Assembly: GCA_019693395.1 (NCBI GenBank)
Contig: JAAMXP010003575.1
Location: 1-30,860, forward strand
Direction: 5' to 3'
DNA from: Ettlia oleoabundans
Lineage: Eukaryota > Chlorophyta > Chlorophyceae > Chlamydomonadales
DNA length: 30,860 nucleotides
The position numbers and the translations under genes are program-made. Below are positions 1 to 18,000 of this stretch, one piece after another. The first letter of the stretch is position 1, and every line of letters begins with the position of its first letter. Below the pieces are notes generated by a model. The model had not been told where the DNA came from and did not search any database. It saw only the letters and a list, made by a program, of their open reading frames with translations.

Positions 1-1187
1 AGCCGATGTGGCCAGCGGGTCGATATGCACCGAGGAGCCTGAGCGCGCAGGCCCCATCACAAACCAGCGGTAGGGAGGGCGCCGCCGCTCACCCGCCAGC
101 CGCATCAGGTCCTCGCTGAACAGGTGGGGCACTGCAGGTGGGTGGTGGGTGGGTGGGTAAACAGTTGTGAGTTATAAAACAAAGGTCTGAGAGTGGAGGT
201 TGTTGCAATCTTGTTTGGCTCATGGGGCACGACGGTGTCCACAACACCAACCCAGCCACCAACACCCACTTACCCTGCTGGATCTCCCCCTGCCAAAAGC
301 AAGCACCCACAATCGCCCACCCACCTGTGTAATTCTTGAGCAGGGCTCGCCCCTCCTCGCGGTCTTGGTCCAGGTGCGCAAACACATAGAGCGGGGAGTC
401 GTCGGCTGGGGCGTGCTGTGGGTGGGAGCAATAGGCCAGGAAGTGCTTCAGCTTCAGCCTCACCGCATACCCATCGTCGTCGCTGCCCACCTGCACTCTC
501 GGTGGCGATAAATGCAGCTGGATGGCATGTTTGGAGGCCATGGCCGTGATTGTGGACACCCATTGTCCTTGCTGACCATCTCCCAGAGTGGCTGAGTAAG
601 GCTGTGGGTGTGGTGTGCGTGCCAGTCGCAGTGCATTCAGCAGAGCACAGCAGACAACTCTCATGGACAGGCGTAATCCCAAAACAGTGCAGCAGGGCAG
701 GAACCACAGCAAAACCACATTTCCCCTCTAGACCAGCATGCGTCCCTCCCCTGCAGCACCCACCTTGAACTTGCAGTCCCCTAGTCGGGCCAGTAGCCGC
801 TCAGGGGTCCAGTGCTGCTTGGCCTGCCAGCCCTCGCAGAGCCCCGTGAGCATGCAAGGGCGCCGTGGCTTCTCCCAATTTTCAGCAAACTCGTGCGGGT
901 TGAGGGAGGTGGCATCCACCCTAGGCAGGGTATCCACGAGGAGGGCAGTGTGTAGAAGCTCCGGACTAGAGGCATAGCCATGTTTCCGCCATTCGCCCCT
1001 GCTGACGCTCAGCTCTGACCGCGCCGCACGCTTGGCCTTGCGCACCTTGCGCTCAAAGGTGGCGCCAGGGCCCGCCGCTGTGGCAGCCGGGGCGGCGGCA
1101 GCATCAGCAACATGCTGCTCCCACGGCTGCTTTGGCTGCTGGTCCTGCTGCTGGTTTTGTGACTGATCAGGCTGATGGCCACTTGCA
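1..1187 (-). CDS. JMJD6: JMJD6-like JmjC-domain 2-oxoglutarate oxygenase, 3' end off the window, 5' end unresolved
   Basis: Fe(II)/2-oxoglutarate-dependent JmjC oxygenase of the JMJD6 family (lysyl hydroxylase, reported arginine demethylase, nuclear). Visible exons run from about 1187 or less to 764, then 490-325 and 131-1; splicing keeps frame as [14 protein letters not shown] and KNYT|VPHLF. The order matches human JMJD6: basic start ([12 protein letters not shown]), [12 protein letters not shown], the W-x-x-ERL segment, DDSPLYVF, then [16 protein letters not shown] and [11 protein letters not shown], which holds the H-x-D iron pair at the left edge. The distal His and the C-terminus lie outside. 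The GTG at 1045 is not a start: the frame stays open upstream as a Gln/Ala-rich tail with no ATG, up to an in-frame TAG at 1240-1238. An upstream first exon is therefore likely, perhaps joined at the ctgcag acceptor at 1193-1188. Family call strong; 5' end uncertain. Confidence 0.88.
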
Positions 1188-2224
1188 CTGCAGTACCGGT
1201 AAGATGACGCAGGTGCAGGGCTGCAGTGAGGGAGCGACTACGGGCGCGTGCCGGCACCCGACCCTGGTGGAAAACGTCCAGAAGAGAGTGACCCATCCCA
1301 ATGATTTACGCTCAACTGACAACGTCCCATTGAAGACCTGTGCGGCTGCAGCCCACGGCATGGCGTTGTGTGTGAAGCGGCCGGATGCGCACCTGGCGGG
1401 ATGCAGCTCTTGTGATGTAGCGGGCGCTGTTGGGCGCTTATCATGCCCACCGTTGGGCGCGGCAGCCTGTGCACCGTCCGGCCTGGCACACATTGGCATG
1501 GTCGGCAACTTGCTGTCCTACTGCCGCAGCTGTGCTGCTGCCGCCTTGCGCTTGTCTTATCAATGTTCAAACTTCATTTGCCGTCAGGGCAGCCGCGATA
1601 AGGCCACCCAACAGTATGGCTCCTGAGCAGTTGCATTACGCCCGACGCGACAGCGCACACAGCAGGGAAGGGCGGTGGGGTGGAGCTTCAGCTCAAACCG
1701 TTCAAGGAAGTCTTCTCTGCATCTTCTACTTGATTCAGGCCAATAACATCACACTTTGTCTGCCAATTCTGCAACTATCAGCCTGTATGGTGTTGTTGCA
1801 TGCACTCCCCGGACCAAGAGACTGTTCTGGACAGGTGGCAGCAAGAGCAGGGGTTTTATGGAGCAGGAAAACTTTGAGAAAGTCTGAACTGAAATGGAGA
1901 AGGAGGTCAGAGAAAAAGGAGGGTTGAAAGGAGCGAAGCAGGAGTCAAACGAAATGCAAAAGCACACCAGCATGCCAGTTGCAAGGAACAGCATTGGCGG
2001 CAGCCGTGGAGCAGCACAAAGAAAGCCGAGGAATGAAGCATAGAAATTTTCTTGGCCGGGGGTTCGCTATGCGATAGCCGGGTGAAAGTCAATGGCATCA
2101 GCGCTTCACGGTTGAAGGCTACCTAAGCCTCTAAGGCTTTATGGACGTGCTTACTTCCATAGGACCGGCGGAGCTGCCAGCTTGGACAAATCCAGTTTAC
2201 CCACGATGCAAGCTGGCAGTTGTA
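1188..2224. other. Intergenic space between FtsHi1 3' end and JMJD6 5' end
   Basis: Both flanking genes point left, so this holds the FtsHi1 3' UTR and the JMJD6 promoter, 5' UTR and probably a first exon. An ATG at 1296 opens a short frame but no in-phase donor joins it to JMJD6. Open frames here have no domain-like pattern and shifting composition. No TGTAA polyadenylation signal was seen on the minus strand. The only structured element is the inverted repeat at 2174-2219. Confidence 0.6.
2174..2219 (-). repeat. Inverted repeat just after the FtsHi1 stop codon
   Basis: CTGCCAGCTTG at 2174-2184 is perfectly complementary to CAAGCTGGCAG at 2209-2219, with a 24-nt loop. It starts about six bases downstream of the FtsHi1 stop (2225-2227) in transcript direction, so it would form an 11-bp hairpin at the head of the 3' UTR. 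Confidence 0.7.
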
Positions 2225-9930
<7,706 letters not shown>

Positions 9931-10590
9931 GCTGGCTGCCGGCAATGGCTGCAGCCGCAGGCTGGGAGCTGCAAAACCTGTCCTGCTTCCCAGCCTGCTG
10001 CCTAGACCACGCAATGCGCCGAAGGAGGGGCCTAAGGCAAGCTACCAGACCTTGCCGCGACGTTTAGGACGTTCACTGACTAGCCAACTAAACACATGCA
10101 TGAACAGATGCCCCAAAATGCAAGCAGACAACTTTGGGTAACCAGGCCGACCTGCGCCATCGTGGCGCGCCATGACTCGTACTTTCTGCGCCCTCAATGC
10201 CTTGCATCGGACGATCACAGGATCAAGTCACACTTGTGCTAGCCCAAGAACAGTAGCTGGGTCGGTTCCTGTAGGGTCGCCTTGTACAGGGCACAACAGC
10301 GTCCGTGTGGGAGCTGCAGCAGCCTTACGTGCAAGGTCTCATACCCCACAGACTGCACAGGCTTGCAGCTGGGGCGGGGACGAGTGAGTAGCTCTGAGCG
10401 GCAGCACCTTCAGTCTAGCCAAGGTGGGAGGCGAGGTTTATCCCCTGTTTGGGCGGAGCGGCAGTCTGGGATGGTGGAATTGCGTTCGGGGCTGCGAGCG
10501 TTGCAAGGGTGACGCAGCGCGGCAGCCTGTTGGCGGCGGCCAGTCAGGTCACTGTGGCTCAACCAGCAACTATTCCCTGACTGCTGCAGT
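9931..10590. promoter_or_regulatory. Divergent intergenic region between FtsHi1 and ATP synthase subunit e
   Basis: The 660 bp between two outward-facing ATG codons must hold both 5' UTRs and both promoters. The FtsHi1 frame stays open to 10014 but contains only TTG, then a stop at about 10042, so ATG 9930 is the first usable start unless a 5' exon exists. No TATA box or clear repeat was recognised. Confidence 0.55.
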
Positions 10591-11070
10591 ATGAACCCAT
10601 ACTCGGGAAATTCCGCACTAGCCAAGGTATGTTTGCACATGCTTGAAGTGCAGCAGCAGTGTCAGCTTGAGCTGCATAGCCATGTACCTTACGTCGCAGC
10701 TGCCTTCTGGGCTCGTCGGCCCATCTTTACGATTTACGCCTGCCCTTCGCCTGCCTTGTCCCTTAACCCTGTGTTGTAGGTGCTGCGGTTCTCGGCGGTG
10801 GGTGTGGGCATCGTGTACGGCTCCATTAAAATGTCGTACTATAAGGCAAGCTGCTGTCACCTGCCTGCAGAATGGCAGCACATGGCTCGAGGCATTGGTC
10901 ACCAAGCAGGCAGTGTGGCCATGTACACAACTTGAGCTGTGAAGTCAGTGTTTATGCCCCGACACCGCCTTTCCGTGCCTGGTTCGTATAGCTGCTCACC
11001 CGGTGTGTGCAAATTCGCCCTGATGCAGAGCCAGGCAGCAAAGGCGGCCAAGCAGGCGTCGCATCACTGA
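10591..11070 (+). CDS. Mitochondrial ATP synthase subunit e, plant type (47 aa)
   Basis: Small inner-membrane subunit of the FO sector of mitochondrial ATP synthase, needed in other organisms for dimer formation. Exons 10591-10626, 10780-10845 and 11029-11070 encode 12, 22 and 13 residues. The protein reads MNPYSGNSALAK, then one hydrophobic segment VLRFSAVGVGIVYGSIK, then a Lys/Ala tail ending ASHH. Plant subunit e proteins are about 50-55 aa and share the PYSGTSTLA start, the GVVYGSIK core and a KAHH-type end, so this gene looks complete. The dimerisation motif GxxxG is present as GIVYG. Intron 1 is GT-AG; intron 2 must use a GC donor (AAG|GCAAGC), since no in-frame GT site fits. The start ATG is the first in the frame. 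It is divergent from FtsHi1. Each exon is too short to stand out alone; the case rests on all three joined. Confidence 0.82.
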
Positions 11071-11257
11071 TGGACGCACCCCAACCAAGGCCTATTACAT
11101 TCGAGTTGCTGCCGGGCAGCATGTGAAGCTTTTCAGCCCTTTTATGACCTTCCTCTCGCTGTTCTTCCACTGTTTGTCATATGCCCATGCGAATCGCTGC
11201 GGTATGCCCCGACCATGCCCAATGCTTGCTGCCCAAATCAGTTGCTGCAACTCGCAC

Positions 11258-11262
11258 TGTAA
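11258..11262 (+). promoter_or_regulatory. TGTAA polyadenylation signal, subunit e gene
   Basis: TGTAA is the usual green-algal poly(A) signal. This copy lies 188 bases past the subunit e stop, a normal 3' UTR length, and is the first one on this strand after the stop. Confidence 0.45.
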
Positions 11263-11460
11263 ACTGTGCTGACCCGCCCCGTTGGTTTCGTAAGTGTGCT
11301 ATCTTCAAGGCCTTGTTCAGAGGTGTTACAGCACACTGAGCGTGCATCCGCAAGGACCGCAATTGCTCGCATCCTGTGGGTGCCACTCAATCCAGGCGTC
11401 CGTCAAGATGATGGGTAAAGCAGATGGGAAACAACGCAGGTGAAAACCGTCCCGTCACAC

Positions 11461-11465
11461 TTACA
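11461..11465 (-). promoter_or_regulatory. TGTAA polyadenylation signal, AP2 gene
   Basis: TTACA on the plus strand reads TGTAA in the AP2 transcript, about 630 bases after its stop at 12093. It is the first TGTAA seen in that direction, implying a long 3' UTR. Confidence 0.4.
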
Positions 11466-12092
11466 ATGCTTAGGGAACCAACAAGGCATGCAGGGAGTGG
11501 GGTAAAGGCGCTGGGATGTAGGGGAATGCAGTGAACAAAAATATCTGAGGCATCTGTTGCAGCGCAGAGAGGCGTCAATTAAACAGCGGGCGTGGGGCAG
11601 GCAGCCAAGTGTGGTTAGTACTGCTGCTGTCCCCCAGCACGGGCATCAGGCTCAAAGGGTGGCAACACAGGGCAAGGGCAGTGTGCCTTGGAAAGAAAGA
11701 GTGCTGATGTGGGGAAGTGGGCTGAGATGCGAGGCGTTGATGAAACGTAAATGCTCTGTTCGAAGGGGCGAGATGCGATGGAATGCAGGCTCAAAAAGAG
11801 AGAAACAAGGAAAGGATGCATGTGGACCAGGCTTCATGCTGCGGACCAGACGCCCAGCAGCGGTCGAGCAACGAAGGGAATTTGTACAGGAATGGCAGCA
11901 CAGCCGTCAGAATGGATGATGTGCCACAGCGCAGAAAAATGGAGACTTCAACAAAAACCTTGCGGGGCAGGGCAGTCGCTGCCAGAAGCACGTCAGGAGC
12001 TTTCAAGCTGCAAGGGCATCCGCTATTTATCTTCTGATCTCACGAAAGGATGGTGGGGTGGGGCGGTTGGGTGGCGCTGGAGCCCAATTGGC

Positions 12093-15000
12093 TCAGCTGG
12101 CCCCCAGCAGGTCTGCCAGCATAGCGTCGTCCTCTGCACTGGGAGCCGAGGGTGCCAGCAGCCGCTGCACCAAGTCGTCTGCAGGCAGGCAAAAGGAAGG
12201 AAGCAGTTTGAGGCGCAAGAAGCGACAGCTGCGGCTGTGCAACTATTGCGATTGTAGCAACAAGCGCTGCGGCAGTGGCGGGGCAGGTACCGACTGAACG
12301 GCGATCAACCACAATGGGCACAATAGGCTGGAGACGTCAAACAAGAGAGGGCAACATGCTGCAGCATGGTGCAGCACAGCACAGCACAGCACTGCACAGC
12401 GGGCATCAAACCGGGCCAGCATGGCACGCACCGCCGCTGGAGTGTTGTGAGCTCATGCCGCCACCCGGCACTAGCTGCTCGTCCGCTGCCCTGCCCTCCC
12501 GGTCAGCCTCCTGAAGCACAGCCAGGCTGGAACTGCACGGCAGGCACAGCAGCAGGGTGGCAACAGTCAAATGGCAGCAGCGACCATGGCGATTGGTCAA
12601 CTGCAGGATGCGGATAGGTAGGGCAGAAGGAGCAAGCGCAAAAGGGCATCAGTTGGGGTGACAGCCTCAGCGATGCCAGCAATGTGTGATTGCTGTCACA
12701 CACACGATAATGAGCTGGCTTCAATGCAGCCGCTAGCGCCTATGCTGGTGCAACGTGGCATGATGCTCGTGTTGGACCGGTGTTGGATGCAGTGCTCGAT
12801 GTATTGCCCACCTAAAAGTGTTTGTGCGGCGGATGGGCTTGCCCAGGGGACCCAGCTTGCTGGGGTCACTGCCGTTGCTGCTGGGTGGCACTGCAAACAT
12901 GGCAGGAGCATTATGGGAGGCTAATCAACGGGCTTGCAGTTGTCAGAGATGCATAGGAGTTGAGCGGCACAGACAATGAGTAGCGTCAGCCACTAACAGT
13001 CGGAGAATGGCAGTGCAATACCATTGCGCTGGTTGCACACTTACATGGTGGCCGCCCATTGGCAGCGCCTCCTGCCCCGGCACTGGTTGGGCTGCAGTTG
13101 CTGTTGTCCAGCCCGGCCAGCTGCGTCATGGACATGCTCTTGCTGATCTTGCGCGGGCGCGCATACTCCATAGCGGCGAGAGCCTCGTCGTCCTCGTCGA
13201 AAAACGACACTGCAGGGTGGGCAGGCAGGAAGGGGAAGGGCTGAGTAGTGGCAAGGGTGTGATGGGAATGGCTAGAGAAGGGGTGGAAGGTGTCGACTTG
13301 GGGTCGAATGCATAGTTGGAAACTATGAGGTGGTCATTGTTGGATAACACCCGGTTGGGGCTGGCTGCCACCCCTGCCCTTCACCCCATTCCCCTCGCCC
13401 TCACCCGACAGATCCATCAGGTTTCCCATGGAGCGGCTTTTGAACATCCCCGCTCCATTGCGCCCCGTGCTGGGCGGCAGCCCCGCATCCGGCATGTCCT
13501 TGATGAAATCCAGCAGCTCGCTGGTATCGTCGAGATCAAGGTGGTCCAGCTGGGAGGCCATGCCGCCACCAGAACCGCCGCCAGGCACAGACACGCCCAT
13601 GGCGGGGCTGCCTGCCATCGGGCCATCCTGCAGGTAGAGAGGGAGGGAACAGAAGTCGAGCAAAACATGTGCGACTGTTGGTGGAAGGTGGGGACAGGAT
13701 GGAAGGAAGGGGAACAGAGGACATAAAAGGCTGGCAACAACACCATAACATAGCAGGAGCCCAAGGCCACCAAACCCGCCCATGAGATGGCAGGTCGCAT
13801 CCTTGGCAGCAGCATATGCACATAGCTTGGCACAGGCTGCCCACGCTGCTGGCCAAACTGGCTGGCGAGCAACGGAGGGATCCCATGACTGGAACTGTGG
13901 CTGCAATGGTGCGCCACCAGCTCAGCCACCCACCTCTCCCGTGATGTCGAATGCCCGGAACAGCTCCCGGTCAGTCATGAGGCTGAGGTCTGACAGGTCG
14001 CCAGCTGGCTCATCCTTGACTGCGCAGGAAGAAAGAAAGGAAGGAGGCAGGCAGGCGGGTGGAGGGATACCGTGACTTACAGGTCAAGCTGGGCAGGCTG
14101 GGAGAGACAGGGAGGAAGGGGCAGACTACCATACGTTATACTTCACGCAATACCCCAGCGCTGTAATGAACTTACAAACCGCCGCGGTTGCAGCAACACA
14201 CTCCCACAGGCAGCAGGAGCAGAAAGGACACCAGGCAGGCAGGTAGCGTGGCCACCCACATGTGAACGCGGGCTCCGACTGGATTCGATTCATGCGCTTG
14301 CCCAACGTGCTGCCCCCCAGCCCCGCCACCATTCGCGTGTCTGGCACGCCACCTCCCTGCTGCTGCTGCCGCGCATGCTGCTGCCGAAGCTGCTCCTCAC
14401 CCTGCTGGTCCTGTTGCTGTTGGTGCGGGATGAGGTGCGTCTCGCTGCCAACCCGCACCAGCAGAGGCTGGCCGCCCAAGGTCTGGGGCATGGCGCCGCC
14501 TACGGCAGGCAGCTGCACGGGTGCAGTTTGCGCCGGTGGTGTCCCAAACAGGCCCCCAGCGCCCAACGATGCACCACCAAACTGCAGCTGCAGCCCTCCT
14601 CCCGGCAGCGGCACAAAGCCTGACTGGCTCCCCTGCTGCTGCACCTGCTGCTGCGCCTGCATGTGCTGCTGCGAAGCGGCTGCGGCGGCAGCCGCTGCGC
14701 TGTGCAGGTTGGGCGCCGAGGCCGCCCGCGGCGCAGCGTGTTGCATGGACTGCGATGCTACCGCTGCAGTGGACCCATGCGAACCCAAAGGCGCAGCCGT
14801 GGTGCCGCGCAGCCGACGTCCAGAGCGGCTGGTGCGGGCAGTCCAAGCGGCGGGCTGCGGTGCGCCACCACTGCCGTCCTCATCTTCACTGAACCCATCG
14901 CTGCCTTCTGAAGCTGCCTCTTCCTCCTCATCACTGCTGGCCAGACCACCGCCCTGCAGTAAGGAAGTCATTCCCAAGCGACAACCGTGAACTAACAGCC

Positions 15001-18000
15001 AGACAATGCCGGCATGCATTAGTGCTTCTTGGCACGCAGGCGAGGCAGCATATGCAGGTGCAGATGACATTGGATTGTGTCAGGGTCACATAGTTTTCAA
15101 CTGGNNNNNNNNNNNNNNNNNNNNNNNCCCCCCCCCCCCCGCAATCACAGCAGCTAAAAGCTGGCTTTGGACAGAATGGACCCCGCTGCAGTCCCAGCAG
15201 CCTGCTGCACCTCCCAGCCAAGCATGCGCGCAAGCGGAAGCTATAGAAGCGACGCACCCGTGAGCGCCCATGGTGGCGCGAGCCCCCGACGTGCCCGCCG
15301 CCACCGCCTTCTCCCAGCATGTGTGAGATTTCTGGGGGCACCTCATCCTTGAAGTTCACATAAGAGTGGGCCTCCTTGGGCTTGAGCCGCCACAGCGCTC
15401 GGTCATACGCCCGAGCAGCCTCCTCCTCACTGTTTGACGGACAGGGGGCAGGGGAAATCAGGTGGGCAGGGCGAGAGAGTATCGGGACGGAGGGGGGAGG
15501 TTAGCATGGCAAGCAAACCGATCCCAGCCGCAGCAGTTCATAATGACCAGGTTGCCACAAAACGCTGTATCCCTCACCGCACGCGGCAAGCACGAGCCTG
15601 GCATGCCTGGCTTGACTGTTCCCAAACAGAGCTATTGCTCCACACTGATGGCTCACATGACAAAGCCAACTTTTCCAGCCCAGCATACAACACCAACCTG
15701 TCAAAGAGCTCGCGATAAGCCCACCGCCGGTTCACCATCACCTTGGCCTCCCACTTGCCCTTCTTCTTGCTCACGCCGCGGAACCTGCAACACGCAATGC
15801 GCGTCGTGGGAGGTGAAGTGACAAATCTTTGGCAAACATACCACTCTGTGTGTGTGACGAACCTACCACATAAACACAGACGGCAACAGCCCTGTTTACT
15901 GTGTTCTTCGTGCACAGTGTGCCGGCACACAAGCCACCGTCACTCCCGGCCCGCTTGCCCACCCACCTAGAGCTCTTGTCCATTGGCTTAACACCCAGGG
16001 CACGCTGCAGGCTCTCACGGTCCAGGCCGCTGCAGGTGGGAAAGCAGCGGCAGAGCAGGGCATAGGACGCACACAGCACAAAGTGCAGGTCAGCTAGCCA
16101 CCAGGACCGTGTGTGTGGTGGTTTGCTGCCAGACAGAGGTATAGATTGCCTGCCTGGAACACAGCCTGCTTGATTCTCTGAGCTGGCATGGCAGGCAGGC
16201 AGCCAGGCAGGCAGGCAGGCATTTCACACATCTTTCAAAGGGTTGTACCGCATGAAGCTGAGTGTGCACCGCAGCCCGTGCTCACCTGTACTGCGACACC
16301 TCCGATGCTGTGTAATTGGAGGCGGCAAAGTTGGTCTGTGCATTGTCGCCGTGCAGCGCCAAGCTGACCCTGCAGGCACGGCGCCAGGGGTGGTCAGGTC
16401 AGTGGAACGCAAGCAGGCATGGTATCGAGCAGCGCAAGGAGTATGCAGCCGTGAGGTGGCGCAGATGGCGAGCATTAATAAGTATCCGCTGCTGCAACTT
16501 CAGGCTATCGCCTTGCTGTGGCAGCCACCTGTTGGTGGACACTCACTTGTCGTACACCCTGGCAGCCTCCTCTTCCGTCTCATAATAACCAAGGTGGGTG
16601 ACCTTGCCGTGTACCAGGATCCGCGCCTGTCGAGCATGTAGGCACGTGAGTCATATGTCAACATGTGAAATCTGTTGAGCCGGAGAGACGGCCCAGAAGG
16701 TTTCGCGCTTTCAGTGGAGCGTCTGACGGGCACGATTTAGATGCAATGGCATTTTAAATCTAAACCATGGTTGGGTTTTGAAGATGTAGAACCAGCGTGG
16801 GGCAGCCAGTGCTACAGCGGCCATGCACAGAGGCAGGGTTGCGGGCATACTAGCCGATAATGTGGCACTAATCAACGTTCTGCCTCACGCACTCACCTGC
16901 CACTGGTTCTTGCGGTTGGAGGAGCCCACCCCCATGAAGCGGCTGGTGCGCTGGCGGCTGGTGAAGCGGCGGCGAGGCGCCTGCAGCACAGCGCATAAGT
17001 TGTGCCTTCACAGTGCATGAGCGGTAGACGCGAATCTCGGCATTGACACAAACACCCAGCTGATCAAAGGAGAGTCTTCACGCAGCAGCACCTCGCAGCC
17101 GCTGCCGCACTGCCAACCAACGTCCTCTCAACAGCACAACGCTCAAGTTTTCCTTAAACAAACACACTACCAGTCATCCTCACCCTCGCCACCTGCCTGA
17201 CCCACCTGCTTGATGCGCTCGCTCTTCAGCGTCGTCTTCACCTCCTCCCGAGTCTTGCCGGTCAGGGGCGGGATGGTCTCGCCCATGTAGTCACGCGCAT
17301 CAAAGTTGGTCTGCTCATGCACAGCAAGACAGGGCAGGTCACACCCCACGTGAGGTGGGCTTTTGCATGCACACGTACGTGCAGGGACGGGTGATGCTTG
17401 TTGGCAAACAGCCGTTGCAACTGCTGCAGTAGCATTCCAGCACGGTTGAAGGCCTGCTGCATGTTTTTGCAGCCAACCACCGCTGCCAAGAGGTGAGGAA
17501 TCAGCTTGCCCACCTGCAAGTTTGGGTTGTCTCTCCCCAGCAGGCCAATAGCGGCACGGTCATAAGCGCGGGCTGCAGCCTCCTCCGTGTCGAAATAGCC
17601 CACCGACACGCCAGACTTTCCCAAGGCAGCCACCTGCACCACCCACAGAACGCAGCACAGAGCATAGGCCAGTAAGCTTGGAGAACATCAATGGCGGCGC
17701 GGTGCAGCAGGGTGGAGTACCCGGTGGGTGCTAAGCAACATGCAAAGCAACCTGCGTGCAAGCCCCTTTGGTGGGAAGCAAAACATGCAGCAGCTTTCTC
17801 CAGGCTACGCTTGTCAAAAGCCTGTCGGTTGCTTTACGCACAAATACAGCTGACAGGCATCCTTGTTGTCATCAAGAGGCCTGAACACACTGGCAGCGTA
17901 TACTGCCACACAGCATACACACACACCACCACCACATCCACCACCGTCACACCTTGATCTGCACCCGCCACTTGGCCTTCTTCCGGTCGTACGACACGCC

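Larger units (their letters stand above)
11071..12092. other. Convergent 3' UTR space between subunit e and the AP2 gene
   Basis: Both neighbours end here. Plus-strand UTR probably ends just after 11262 and minus-strand UTR just past 11461. Open frames of 60-170 codons exist on both strands but show no recognisable domain, and they overlap each other. Confidence 0.55.

Noticed and set aside
1132..1626. 164-codon Cys/Ala-rich frame on the plus strand
   Set aside because: It overlaps the 5' region of the JMJD6 gene in antisense, and the cysteines form no spacing pattern I recognise.
10012..10014. Start of FtsHi1 at 10014
   Set aside because: The codon is TTG, and an in-frame stop lies just upstream; the first ATG is at 9930.
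14262..14990. 242-codon open frame on the plus strand (Cys/Pro/Ser-rich)
   Set aside because: It is antisense to the Gln/Ala-rich exon 11 of the AP2 gene; its composition is the mirror of CAG/GCA-type triplets and it has no domain.
15105..15140. Possible break or frameshift in the AP2 gene at the N gap
   Set aside because: The gap is fully within an intron and flanking exons join in phase.
16190..16221. Short-period repeat considered as a CRISPR-like or satellite array
   Set aside because: Tetranucleotide microsatellite without spacers, inside an intron of a nuclear gene.
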